Shown here: positions 1 to 11,102 of the stretch, one piece after another
Position numbering within the stretch: the first letter of the stretch is position 1
Layout: every line of letters starts with the position of its first letter
Position numbers and translations under genes: made by a program
NCBI GenBank assembly: GCA_035578155.1
Contig: JAPWDM010000001.1
Span: forward strand, 168,427,498 to 168,491,497
Length of the DNA stretch: 64,000 nucleotides
From: Brachynemurus nebulosus
Taxonomy: Eukaryota; Arthropoda; Insecta; Neuroptera; Myrmeleontidae
Direction of reading: 5' to 3'
The notes under the pieces: generated by a model
Told to the model about the DNA's origin: nothing
Databases searched by the model: none
Seen by the model: only the letters and a program-made list of their open reading frames with translations

Positions 1-1092
1 AATTTTACGAAAAAAAAAAATTAAAAAACATTCTCTACAATTTTTATTTAAAACATTTCTCTATATCTATAATAGTTTGTATAGAAAATATACAAATATA
101 CAATAATAGAAAATTTAACAAATGTGCCTAATCAGGAAATAACTAAATAGCTACGGCAATATTTGTGACTGAGAAATTTCGCATTCTGTAAAGTCACACA
201 TGTCCACCGACTCATAATAGTTCATAAATTAATTATTTGAAAGACATGCCTTATGATACAATTGATGTATTTATTTATTTTTTAATTTTTATAATAAAAA
301 TATGCTTTGATAAAAAAAGAATAAAAAAATTAATAAATATTTATATTAAAAAATTTTTCGGAATTCAATTTTTGTAAATATTCTGTTCGCTTTTGTAGTA
401 TTGTTATGTAAGAAAATGTTTTTTTGCAAATAAACTCTAAAACTCTCCGTAAAAAGTACATTCGTCAAAATGACGCCGATGTATGATTAACGTTTCTCGT
501 AGACCAACGTATGATCCTAGGGCTAATTGTTTATAAAACCCTTCGAATACATTTAATAATAGCAGCTAACTCTCTAACAGTGACTTTATTAACACTATAT
601 TTACCATGTGATAATAATGTTCTGTGAGTAACTAACTCGTTGTAATGAGAAATCACGACGTTTGGGGTAGGGGAGGAAGAGAGAGTGATAAGACGTGGGT
701 GGAGACGTATGATAGGTGTTGGAGAATGAGCTTCAAAGAATATCCTATTCTCCAGTAGTAGGTTAGGTTTGTTGTCGACGTCAACATCACATAAGAAAAC
801 TGTTACCCGTTCTTTCCTTCTCGCGTTCTTTTTTTTTTACCGCTTTACAAAACAAAACGCGACAAGGCAATACGATCGTTAGCGTCTTAAAGCGCAGACT
901 TTTTAAATTATGTATATTAATAGCAAGTAATACAAAAGTATATGTAACATTGTGTATTAACACGTATACGTTTACCGGGTGTTCGTTTTTTACTATACAC
1001 AGTGTAGAAAAAATGGATTAGAAAAGGAAGGCTGATTTCAACATAAAATATCTAGGTCAGTGATGATGGAATATTTTTAATAACTGATTAGA
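1..1092. other. AT-rich DNA, no gene recognised
   Basis: No element ends or protein-like frames were recognised. About 640-900 is less AT-rich than its surroundings and contains a purine-rich run, a GGTTAGGTTT motif and several CpGs, which could be a host regulatory region. That is a guess from composition only. Confidence 0.4.
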
Positions 1093-1877
1093 ATGGTTAA
1101 ATTACCCCATAATTTGGTTCGCTTAGGTCTTGGAAAATTGTATTATTTTTGTATTAAGATGCATCGTTTACGAGATATTTACGATCAAAAGTTTACGATA
1201 ATGAAAAGTATATCACTTAAAAACAAACATAATAAAAAAGCCTTACATAATTATGACAGTCCGGCTAAAGAAACACTTATTGTGACATTATTACAGACCG
1301 CCAATGGATGTATTAATAGTAACAGTGAGTGTATGAAAACTATAGTACCTGTGTAATTTAAGAAGATGAGTCACCCCTTCCCAAATGGAATTCAAACTGA
1401 GTTTTCAGTTTTTCATTTCTACGTTATTCGCAATGTCTTAAACTATTTGCCACAAAGTTCTTGGAGAAAAAGAAAGACACAGTTATCCCCTAGCTAACTA
1501 CCTCTAGACTTTATACTAGGAAATTGAGCAAAAGTAGATCAGTTAGATTTTTTTAGGTAAATTTGAAATCTGCAAGTAAAATTTTAGTCCAACCACTCTT
1601 GTTGATGTAATTTAAAATAGATCAGTATTAAGACTCTATCTTCTACCATTTTCGAGATATTTGAAAAATTAAAGTTTTACCCCAATCTTTGAAAGACGTT
1701 TTCACCGCTTCATACCGTTTTTCCGCCGATAAAAAAATATGTGTCACTTATTTTTAGTCGAATTTTCTCCGAAAAATTAGACTTATACAGTCTATACGAT
1801 AAGAGCTGCGAGAGGCGAGAGTAGGGGCGCTATCCGTTTTCGGACCCGTAGAACACGAATATGTAGAAAAAAAAATG

Positions 1878-1880
<3 letters not shown>

Positions 1881-1954
<74 letters not shown>
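1881..1954. repeat. (TA)n microsatellite, about 74 bp
   Basis: Uninterrupted TA dinucleotides between a GC-richer left flank and a run of pyrimidine-rich tandem repeats on the right. It creates spurious IYIYIY frames on both strands. Confidence 0.97.
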
Positions 1955-1958
<4 letters not shown>

Positions 1959-2865
1959 CCCGCCACCTTTTAATTTGTGTAGGGTCCCCCTATGGAAGTT
2001 AAGAGATGAAATTTGGTAAATGGGGCTCATTTTCGAGGCACCTCATACTATCAAAGTGGGGTCAAATTTTGGGCAAATTTTTTTTCTGACCCGACCTTTA
2101 AGGGGGTGGTGGGGGGCGGAAAAGCAATAAAACTTTTCCAAACCGGTTTTAAATAATATTTCGGTCAATTATCTACAACATATCCAAAATTCAGCTTCCT
2201 AGGATGATATGGTGGGAGTAGAGGGGGGAAAAACGATTTTCGCTGGATCTAACAGGCCCCCAGCCCCCCAGAATTAACGTAGAGGGTTGAAATTTGGTGT
2301 GTTGATAAAGTTCGTACCTAGGTTGTGCTTTTTGGAGGTTTTAATATTTTACCTCCACCCACCTCATTTTTAAGCTACAATTTCATGCATTTTCGACGTT
2401 TTCGAAGTTTGTACCACTCGCACAGGTCACCCGAATAAACCTAGAGGGCTGAAATTTTGTATTCGGATTGAGTTAGTATCAAGGGGGTGCCTTTTGGGGG
2501 TCTCGACTTTTAACCCTTACCCCCACCATTTTTATACCCAAAAGAACATGATTTTTCTTGTTTTTTAACAGTTTCGTTCGGGTCAAAATCTCCCCAAATA
2601 AACCTAGAGGGCTGGAATTTGGTGTACAGGTTAAGCTAATAGCCAGACACTGTTTTTTGGAGGTTTCAACTTTTAACCCTTACCCCACGATTTTGACGCC
2701 AATATTTCCTTAATTTTTTTGCTTGTTTTCTAACACGTCTAGAGACTCCATAAGGAAACCTAGAGGGCTGAAATTTTGTACGTGTATTCAGTTAGTATCC
2801 AGCTAGTACCTTGTAGGGAGTCCGCATCACTTTTCCCCCACTTCTCCCATTTTTACATCGGAATT
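1955..2865. repeat. Degenerate ~160-bp tandem repeat
   Basis: A phrase close to AACCTAGAGGGCTGAAATTT recurs, with its AGAGGG core at 2281, 2443, 2606 and 2762, giving spacings of 162, 163 and 156 bp. Each unit continues with a 'gtatc/gtacc' section, a TTTTGGAGGT-like segment and a C-rich ACCCTTACCCCCAC segment. A more diverged unit with GAGATGAAATTTGG lies near 2005. Units are clearly diverged. No coding capacity is evident. It may be the internal array of a larger transposable element whose ends were not found. Confidence 0.8.
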
Positions 2866-3197
2866 GAATGCTATTGTTAAATGTGTCTTAAAAGCATTAT
2901 GTTTATTCTAAATACAAGTAGGCGAATAGTAATTTTAAAAAATTTAAAAAAAAGTGAATACAATTTTTTAACAAATGAAATACATACATATTAAGTAATT
3001 TGCAAATGTTATTCAAGTCACTGTTTATTTATTTATTTAATTATTATTTAGGAATTTTGGATTTTTATTATTTATAAAATAGAAATTTTGGATTTTTTTG
3101 GAAAGAAAAAATATTTTCAGAAAAGCCTTCCAGTTTACTATTTAAGTTCCTTTTTTAATATTTAAAAGTAAAACACAAAGGCAATTGTCGGATAAGC

Positions 3198-3299
3198 ATG
3201 GATAGAATTGCCCTCGTACGAATTGTGTTGGCTTTTTCCCTGTTAACTTCTATCGGCACAAAATTGAAATTTACTGAGATTCAGCCCTTAAAAACTTAA
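3198..3299 (+). CDS. 33-aa ORF with signal-peptide-like start, copy 1 (hypothetical)
   Basis: The frame runs from ATG at 3198 to TAA at 3297-3299. It begins MDRIALVRIVLAFSLL: a short charged start followed by a hydrophobic stretch at residues 4-18. A polar tail follows containing TKLKFTEIQPL, and the frame then stops. That shape fits a cleavable signal peptide with a very short secreted tail, or the first exon of a secreted protein whose reading frame continues after splicing. The family is not recognised. The only support is that the neighbouring duplicate keeps the same start, stop and length. Most differences between the copies in the hydrophobic part are amino-acid-changing, which fits either a relaxed signal peptide or plain neutral drift. 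Expression is unknown. Confidence 0.3.
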   Translation: MDRIALVRIVLAFSLLTSIGTKLKFTEIQPLKT

Positions 3300-3566
3300 A
3301 ATCTTTTTATAAAGCCCCGATCAACCGGACACTCATTATCAGTTTTGAAACCACCAAAATTACAAATCGCTTGTGGACTTTCAATTATATTTCGCTTGTA
3401 GACACTCAATACCGAAGAAATAATTTTTTATTTTTTATTTTTTTTATTTTTTATTTTTTTTTTTTTTTTGAAAGAAAAAATATCTTTATAAAGGCCTTCC
3501 AGTTTACTATTTAAGGTCCTTTTTTAATATTTAAAACTAAAACATAAAGGCAATTAGCGGATAAAC

Positions 3567-3668
3567 ATGGGCAGGAATGCCCTCGTACGAATTGTGTTGG
3601 TTTTTGTTCTGCTACCTGTTTTCGGCACAAAATTGAAATTTACTGAGATACAGCCCTTAAATACTTAA
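3567..3668 (+). CDS. 33-aa ORF with signal-peptide-like start, copy 2 (hypothetical)
   Basis: This is the paralogue of the ORF at 3198, in the second unit of the tandem duplication. ATG is at 3567 and TAA at 3666-3668, with identical length and no indels. The start reads MGRNALVRIVLVFVLL and the tail again contains TKLKFTEIQPL. The hydrophobic core is stronger than in copy 1 (VLVFVLLPVF). Substitutions relative to copy 1 include D2G, I4N, A12V, S14V, T17P, S18V, I19F and K32N, with silent changes at a few other codons. No downstream exon was identified by eye. The product could be a secreted micropeptide, an orphan first exon, or a chance frame in a repeat. Confidence 0.3.
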   Translation: MGRNALVRIVLVFVLLPVFGTKLKFTEIQPLNT

Positions 3669-3839
3669 AACCTTTTTTTAAAGCCTCGATCAGCCGAACA
3701 CTCATGACCAGTTTTGAAACCAACAAAATGACAATTCGGTTGTAGACTTTCAATCACATTTCGCTTGTAAACATTCAATACCGAAGATGAAGGGGAAAAT
3801 TCGACTACCGTGATGGGGCCCCGCTGCTCACGGCGTTTT

Positions 3840-4090
3840 TTAGTTTTCTACAAAATATTCAAATTTCAGAAAAATCGCTATGTGCGGCCTTGGGATCTTT
3901 ACTTGATAAGCTGAGCGTCCAATAGGTCGAAAACACGACGCGGCGCAGTTCCGCTCTCGGAGATAAATACATCTGAATAAAAGCGGGCTCGTCCACTAGG
4001 TCGACAGAGCGGCGCGGTATCGCCCCGGATATCTTATTGATGTAAGCGCCGCGTTTCCGACCAAGTCGACGCTCGGCATTAGTCATCTGT
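3840..4090. other. GC-rich island with internal near-repeats
   Basis: This stretch is much richer in CpG than its surroundings. A GTCCA(A/C)TAGGTCGA motif followed by a GCGGCGC-rich stretch occurs twice (about 3917 and 3990). A diverged third form, ACCAAGTCGACGCTCGG, lies near 4060. A 75-codon minus-strand frame spans it but matches no family I know. It is probably a fragment of a foreign or TE sequence. Confidence 0.4.
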
Positions 4091-4153
4091 GGGATACCTA
4101 CAAGTACCTATATCTATATGTATTATTTATAAACTTATTTATAGTCTATAAGA

Positions 4154-4382
4154 GCTTTCACACACTAAATGCCGTAAGACGTAACACACTTTGACTTAAA
4201 TTAGTAATAAAAAAAATTAAAGCGGATATTATATTTTCGGTAACTTTTAGTGATATTCAACAATATCGACATTATATTATAGTCAATGAGTTAGGAAACT
4301 ACACAAAGTTTGACCCAAAGTCAACTAGTTGACAACACTCCTTAGGTTTTACGTCTTTCGTCTTACGGAATTTTTTGTGCAA
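4154..4382. mobile_element. Candidate ~230-bp MITE with CCGTAAGACG ends
   Basis: The left side carries CACACACTAAATGCCGTAAGACGT. The right side carries the inverted counterpart CGTCTTACGGAATTTTTTG. Both arms share CCGTAAGACG at matching distances from the ends. No clear target-site duplication was found, so the superfamily is left open. Confidence 0.45.
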
Positions 4383-4839
4383 AAGACTTCTAGCTTCCCT
4401 ATAAATCACTGACAGTTACAGTAGCCGTCCAAGATAGTCACTTCCGAGATAGTCACATTTCGAGTGAAATAGACATACTCATACGTCATTCACATACTAT
4501 GTTTGCTCTTGTCTATACGCACATATGCGTCACATGTAATATTTGCTTACTCAGGAAATTACATACCCCGTGTACCTGCCTTGTGAGGTAGCTACCGTGT
4601 AATGTGCGTGATGTGTGTCGTGTGTGATACATATGTACATATATTAGTCTATGTAGACTTCTAGAGTGAAGACATTGGTCCGTACAAACATGAGGACCAA
4701 TTTTTTATAGTAGGCTCTAGCACACACTACGTCTACAAACTACAAGGGTCTCGTAGACTAAAAATTTTTAAATTTTATTGCATACATATATGCACATATT
4801 CTGCATACGTAATATGCAAAATGCGAATGCAAAATGAGT

Positions 4840-5590
4840 AACGTAGAATTCTAGAATATTCTAATCGTCAACTAGCAGAGATATCAAAAAAAAAAAATAT
4901 AAATAAAATAAAAATTCTAGAATGTTCTATTTGTTAACTAGCAAAGATATCGGAAAATCAATTACAGCATTTAATTGGTCATTGAAAAAGAGGCCAAACA
5001 GCCTATCTTGATAAATGTTCTGGAATATTCTATTCGTAAACTAGCAAAGACATCCAAACACAGACGTCGCCATTGAATTGGTCACCTAAAAAGAGACCAA
5101 ATAGCACATTTTGGTAAATGTTCTAGAATATCTTAATTGTCAAGTAGCAAAGATATTGAAAAATTGATTGCACCATTTGACGGTCCAACCAAAATTAAAC
5201 TAATATAAACTAAATGTTCCATTTTGGCCGACATTCTAGAATTATCTGTTCGTCATCCAAAATAGAATATTCTAAAACATTTATCAAAATGTGATATTTC
5301 GTCTTTTTTATGACCAGTTAAATGGTACAACCGGTTTTTCGATATCTTTGTTAGTTGACGAATAGAACATTCTAGAATTTTTGTCAAATTGCGCTGCTTA
5401 ATCTAATTTTTAGTAACTAAATCAAAAGTGAAGTCGGTTTTTTGATATATCTGCTAGTTGACGAGTGGAATATTCTAGAATTTTTGTCAGCTTCGGCTAT
5501 TTGGCGTCTTTTACGCTGATGAATCCGATAGTGAAGTTGGTTTTTCGACATCTTTGCTAGCTTTCTAAAAGTCACACTTATATTCATTAA
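4840..5590. repeat. Palindromic array of ~103-bp repeats with HSE-like cores
   Basis: TTCTAGAATATTC-type cores occur at 4849, 4915, 5018 and 5121 on the plus strand, mostly 103 bp apart. The reverse-complement form occurs near 5265, 5365 and 5468, the last two again 103 bp apart. Each core is followed by a conserved CAACTAGCAAAGATATC-like block, inverted in the right half. The whole forms a large imperfect palindrome centred near 5195. An extra TTCTAGAA lies at 5234. Most cores match the TTCnnGAAnnTTC pattern of heat-shock-factor sites. Whether that is functional cannot be told from sequence. Confidence 0.8.
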
Positions 5591-5699
5591 TATAACATTC
5601 AATTCCGTTTATCTATAGAACTGAATTTTAGGTGTAAATTGTTTCTTAGAATAGTTTTGTTTTAAATAAATTCATATAAATAATATTTAACAACCCCCC

Positions 5700-6280
5700 G
5701 CATAAAATTTAGCCGACACCCCTGATCTTCCAATTTTACGTACTTTCCCTTAAATTTGTACCGACCACTACGTACCATTGGATTCCTGGTGTAAGCGTTT
5801 ACCCCACCTGACGGACGTCTATGACTTCCAAGATAGTCACTAGAGGAACATTTGTGTGATTATCTGATAATGAACTTTAGACGTACAAACTAATACCATC
5901 ACTTTTCAATTGTTTTACACTGGATATTGTAGGTACTGGAAATCTCTGTTGTCTTGTTTGTGTTTAATCTCAAAATAATTTCGATTATTTTGTTATGTTG
6001 TACAAAAATTCCGATACTTTGTAACAAAAGAGAGATGTGTAGGCGTGTAGGTACCTAAGACGGAAACATAAGTGTATGAAAGATTGCACGGTATGCATAA
6101 ATTAATATGTAAATTTTTGTTCGTTTAAAAGGAACTGACTGTGTTTAAATTTAATTCATAAAATCAATCCGGAAAATAAAAATATTTTTGTAATTTAGAA
6201 AAATATTTTAGACGTCTTTTGGAAAGACTTAGACAATTTATATTCGGAAACCACACTCCTTAAGGAAATTCATAAGGTAA
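5700..6280. other. AT-rich DNA, no gene recognised
   Basis: No element ends were recognised. The phrase CCAAGATAGTCACT at about 5829 echoes TCCAAGATAGTCACTTCC near 4430, on either side of the palindromic array. It may mark an older, larger repeat boundary. Confidence 0.35.
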
Positions 6281-6469
6281 GAGCACCAGTAGCCATCATG
6301 ATAAGACATGAGCAGGAATTTACATTAAATTTTTTCGTTCATAATTATACGAAATAACCAACAATAAAGCTAAAACGAAAGAGAATTTTATGATCTTTCA
6401 GTAATATTTTAATTTATTTGAATATTTTTATAATAAATATATTAATAAAAATAAAATAAAGGAAAAAAG

Positions 6470-7645
6470 TGTGGTGTACCAGTACCCGTCAATAAAAAAT
6501 TAACGATGTTCCAGTATCCGTCAGAGGAGAGACCCAGTATCCGTCATTCTTTAGAATATGATTAATCTTAAACAACTGAGCTATATATAAAATACTTAAG
6601 GATAAAGTTTTACTAAAAAAATTATTTGATTCTGTTATTTTCTTTCTATAATTCCTGCAGATATATTGCTTAGATTGGCACTGAACTGATTCTTTTAGAA
6701 TTCTCGTTAACTCTAGTACAACCATCCGTGATGCTAATTCTTCTGAAGCATTATATCCTTAATATCCATGAATATTGTTTTTTACATTATTTTTCATTGG
6801 AATTAATAACATTATGTACTAATTTTTGTCCTTTCTATACAATTACATGATTACTAGTCGGGTTCGAAAAGACACTGATCCATCATAATTCCATCAGACG
6901 CTCTGTATCTTTCAAAATTGCTATAAATTATTCTTTCTTAAAATATTGTTCAATTTCCTTAAGTCAGTTTTTGATATTTTACGCTATCAAAGCCCTTGGT
7001 TTTCTTAAATTTTGAGATAATCGCTTAGATAACTCCGGATGTCTATTGCAAAAATACAAGAACCATTTTCGTCCAGGTCGATCATGAGTAAATGGATTTT
7101 CTCAAGTTCTGGATTAGTAGTTGGCTACTGTCTATCAGTTAAGAATCACAGTTTCATTCAAATGTATCATCCACTTTACTATGTTCTCATCTTCTTTGTT
7201 GGAGGCAAATAATTGTGGAGGCGCTTTTTGCATAATATGGACTACTTTCCTTTTAATTTATCTAACAATATGGTCTGACAATTATCTGTGATATACGAAA
7301 TTGTTTGACTACGATAGAAATCGGCATTTTTTTTAACGAATAGCATATCAAAAGCATTTATTTAATCTTCATTACTGGTTTTTATATGGAAATTTACTTA
7401 CAAAAAATACGGTACCCAAAACGGTACTATAGGGTACCAGTATCCAATATGAATTTATAAGGACTACTAAAATTTACTTGTTACAGAAAATAATGACGGG
7501 TACAGGTCAGTAGCTTTATCGTATTGTTGTGAATGTAATCCAGATTTTAAAATTTTAGTGTAAAACACATAGGAGAATATGTATCCTATTTTAAACTACA
7601 ATTTGCTACCCCAATAACCGTCACTGTGACGGTTACTGGAAAATG
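6470..7645 (-). mobile_element. Degenerate pogo-type element
   Basis: A block with pogo transposase similarity on the minus strand is flanked by iterated short motifs. CCAGTA(C/T)CCGTCA occurs at about 6479, 6511 and 6531 on the left. The inverse TGACGG(G/T)TAC occurs near 7494 and 7628 on the right. Further CCAGTA copies lie near 6286, 7436 and 7661. Exact termini and the target duplication could not be fixed, so the boundaries are approximate and the real element may reach 6280-7675. Confidence 0.55.
6870..7330 (-). pseudogene. pogo/Tigger-type transposase N-terminal relic
   Basis: Minus-strand translation gives a recognisable CENP-B-type helix-turn-helix region: PFTHDRPGRKW, then FCNRHPELSKRLSQNL, then RKPRALIA before a stop. 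This is the DNA-binding segment typical of pogo and jerky-like DDE transposases. Upstream, KEDENIVKWMIHLNE matches the acidic linker and tryptophan that normally start this domain, and LLDKLKGK matches the end of the preceding psq-type helix. Several stop codons and frame changes separate these pieces, so it is dead. Downstream, ILKDTERL fits the start of the region before the catalytic core, but the DDE domain itself is not present. The family assignment is my recognition of the motif pattern, not a database result. Confidence 0.7.
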
Positions 7646-8144
7646 CCTGTATTTTATGTACCAGTAGCCCCCATCAAAAATAATAAATTGCTGTAAGGTT
7701 TTTTGGTCTAAAAACTATTTTTTGACAAAATTTAATTCATAGTAAACCTCAAAAAATAAAAAACATAAAACTAATTATTATTCGTTAAACCAAAATTACA
7801 GTAAAAATTATATTAGCGCTTACCTTAGCTAAAACTTAAAAGTTTCAGTGAATATATGCAAATTTTGCAAACACTAACTTTCAGATGCGCCGTTATTATA
7901 TCTAATGCTAACTGAATGCTGTCATAAATGAAATAAAGATTGGGAATACTTTCCAGGACATGTAGCAGGAATCACAAAAATGTATGCTTGCTTAATATCT
8001 TAATATTTGTCATTTTACTGAAACTTGACGGCTGCTGGTGCTCTTACCTTATTTGGATTTTTTTTGTTTTGTTTATTCACTTATTATTACACGAAAGGTT
8101 TGTGTTTTTCCAAATAAATTTGGGTTTGTCCAACGAAAATTTTG

Positions 8145-8251
8145 TTGCCTAGTAATTTAACGAGAATAACTGTCAACTAACAAAAACGCGAGAGCGAAGC
8201 TGAAGAGTTTTTAGGTGTGACAGTTCTTCGAGTTAAATTGCTTTTAGGCAA
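8145..8251. repeat. 107-bp inverted repeat (small hairpin element)
   Basis: TTGCCTAGTAATTTAACGAG on the left mirrors the right end, which reads back as TTGCCTAAAAGCAATTTAAC. Both arms also share AACTGTCA. The loop holds a CpG-containing GCGAGAGCGAAGC. It is probably a very short MITE. No target duplication could be assigned. Confidence 0.6.
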
Positions 8252-9480
8252 GAAATTTGATTTATAAAAAACACTTTATTCATTGAAAATATAAAACTCA
8301 AATGTAATACGATAAGACAATTAAACGAATAAAATAAATTAGTATATAATTCATATTATTATTTAATAAATTGTTAGCATAGTTCTGAAATCAGTTAAAT
8401 GTACCAATACAAATTTTTGTTTCGTTTTTATCGTGTTTACCTACAATGAAATGAACAATGAAATGTTTTTTACCATTTTTTCGCTGTAAAAATCTGTCCT
8501 AACATTTTTTCTATGGTAAAAATGAAATAACTGCAATATTCTTATGGGACTTGATACACATGAGTTAAATTGTCAGCTTAAATTTAATAGTGGTGCATAA
8601 AAATTTGATCTGAAAGCAGTTAGAAATTTTACTGGAAATGTGTGGGTTTTTATGTCAATCAACAACGACTACCATTCAAATATAAAATAAAACACTTTTA
8701 GATTACTGACTTAAATGTTATTATACATACCTACTTAAAATACAATCTACAAAATCCTTAAAATAATTTAAAATTAAATAAAAATGTTATAAACGTTAAT
8801 AAAAAGATGTTTAATTACATTTTTGACATTAAATTTTGTGCTATAACTTTTAATTTTTCATTTTATTGCTTCTTACCTATACAAGAAATGAAAAACCATT
8901 ATTTATTTAAAATAATTAAATTTCACAAAATATATAAATGAGAAATTCGCATAAAATGTACCCATATAGCTTTATATAAACGGAAATTAACCAGAAAATT
9001 TTCTAGTTTTTCCTCGTTCAATTTCATTCACTTCAATTTTATTTATTTATTTCAACTCAAGTACAATTGTTAGGTAAAAGAAAATTGTCTATAGCACTAT
9101 GTAGGTGGTTATAAGCAGAAAAGCTATTTCCTTTTACAATAAAGATTTAATAATAATATTCTAGATATTGTACACAAAGAAAATGTTCTATTAAATGAAA
9201 ATATAAATTTTAAAATATGTACCTGTGAATTTTATTATTAGGTATAGGTAGCTACTTATTCTATATGGAGAAATTTCATAATCTTTATAAATATTCATTC
9301 ATGAAAATATGAAATATTTTAATATGATTGTTTTTCTTGGAATGAAATAATAAAGTCGTGAAATTATTTTCCAAAATGTATTCAAAATAGACAATCCCCT
9401 TCTACTCACTTATCGTCAAGATCGTTTAAAAAGGCTTTGAGGATGGGCATGAAAGCAATATACATTAAGGCGTTACACCA
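8252..9480. other. AT-rich DNA, nothing recognised
   Basis: Long AT-rich stretch with frequent stops in all frames and no repeat ends that I could pair. Confidence 0.5.
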
Positions 9481-9482
9481 TT

Positions 9483-10200
9483 TTAAGGTATAGCAGCCTG
9501 GTAACTCGCGCTGTTTTTCCTGCCTATTTTTGGGAGCATTTTTTTGAGAAAAAACAAATGAAAAGTTTTGAGTTTTTAATAGGTATGTTTTTATTTACAT
9601 CTTAAGGTAACAAAAACTTTTTTTTAATAAATTAAATTTTATTTTATTATTATTATTATCACTTGAAGTTGGCGCCCAAAAAAAAAACCTTTGTGGATGG
9701 CCCGGGTGATTTTGACTCTTGGGGACATCTGAAATTAGAAATTCTTAATTAGTTTTAATCTATAGATATGTCATTCTGGTAGGAACTAGAATTATGAAAT
9801 TTTATCGAAAAATAACAAAATGGCGGACTTCGAAAAGAAGTCATTTTTTTTTTTGCACAAAAAGGGTTGTAAAATGGAAAGTTAGGAGTGAAAAAAATTA
9901 ATTCTAGTTCCGACCAGGATGACATCTATAGATTAAGACTAATTAAGCATTTTTGATTTCAGATGTCCCCAAGAGTTAAAATCACCCGGGCCATCCATAC
10001 GTGCTTTTTTGAGGCGCGAACTTCAAATGATAATAATAATAATAAATCAAAATTTAATTTATTAAAAAAAAATTTTTTGTTACCTTAAGATGTAAATAAA
10101 AACATTAAAAATTCAAAACTTTTCATTTGCCTTTCCCACAAAAGAATGCCCCTAAAAATAGGCATGAAAAACAGCGCAAGTTACCAGACTACTACCTTAA
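9483..10200. mobile_element. TTAA-flanked foldback element, ~718 bp
   Basis: TTAA sits at both ends (9483-9486 and 10197-10200). Inside lie two long inverted arms of roughly 310 bp (about 9487-9795 and 9898-10196) around a ~100-bp centre. Arms share GGTA..AG.CTGGTAAC at the tips, CATCTTAAGGTAACAAAAA, the palindrome-like GATGGCCCGGGTGATTTTGA, and GACATCTGAAATTAGAAAT with scattered substitutions. TTAA target duplications are the hallmark of piggyBac-like elements, although the tips do not show the usual CCC start. There is no coding content. A transcript through it would fold into a long hairpin. Confidence 0.82.
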
Positions 10201-11100
10201 GGAAAAAAATTTCTCCCTTTTCTATTGACTTAAACGATGTACTAACACCTTTAGAATGACATTCAAAATAAATTATAACTACGAATATATTTCAAAAATA
10301 TTTTTGAATCCGACTTCTTTTAAAAACACTGCTTTTCTATGTATAACATTTTGGAATCTCTCAGCTTATTGGTTAATAATATCTTTTTATTACTTTATTC
10401 CAATTACCTTTTGCCATATTTGCATAAATAACTCAAAAAAGAATCTATGAGCACACAAAACAGAATTTTTCTCAAAACAACGTTTTTTAAAACGAAGAGC
10501 AAGAAAACTCCAACAGTTTTCATCCGATTGACTTCAAATTTTACCTGCAGCTTCTTATATATCGATTATCTAGGGCAGTACATGATTTACGATTGTTTAA
10601 TTTGGTTAACAAATATATTTTTTTGTAAACGAGGTACATTTTTTTGTCTATTTCAAAATTTCTTTCCAAACTGGTGCCATTTAACGGTAATTCAATCTTT
10701 TTTAATAATCTTGTGTACCGCTTCAATAAAACTAATCTAAATGATGAAAAAAAATTTTTTTCTAGCTGCTGTTTGAAAATTGTTATGCTGGAAAAAAAAA
10801 CCGCCTCTGTTTGATCTAGCGCCTGCGTCACCATTTTGTTTTGCAAATTGAGTAAACAAAAATTTTCATGCACCTCAGTTCACGTACAATACACTCTAAA
10901 AAGTTTTGTACTGGTTGCGTTATTCGTTACAGAGAAAGAAATTCTCGAATAAAATCTTCTTTTCTGACATTTCAAAGTGATGTAACGTCTTAAACTATTT
11001 GCGTTTTCGTACAACATTCAGTCCTATAACATTAATAATGAAGGGGAAAATAGCTGGCCGGCTATTTCCGGCCTTCGACATGGTCAGACTCTTTTTCTTA
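10201..11100. other. AT-rich DNA, no gene recognised
   Basis: Overlapping 64-110 codon frames occur on both strands but show no family signature. The right edge (11039-11085) has GAAGGGGAAAATAGC followed by a GGCCGGCTATT hairpin. A similar GAAGGGGAAAAT phrase occurs near 3788, so this may be a short repeat end. Confidence 0.4.
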
Positions 11101-11102
11101 GC

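Larger units (their letters stand above)
3095..3790 (+). repeat. Tandem duplication, period about 369 bp
   Basis: Unit 1 (about 3099-3425) and unit 2 (about 3469-3790) align almost end to end, from the shared GAAAGAAAAAATAT through CTCGTACGAATTGTGTTGG to CACTCAATACCGAAGA. They are separated by a T-rich tract (3421-3470). Equivalent ATG codons lie 369 bp apart. Identity is high but clearly below 100 percent, so the duplication is not recent. Each unit carries one short ORF, annotated separately. Confidence 0.88.

Noticed and set aside
1093..1356. 87-codon frame followed by a GTGAGT donor-like sequence
   Set aside because: No domain, no matching acceptor or second exon. A single donor-like hexamer is expected by chance.
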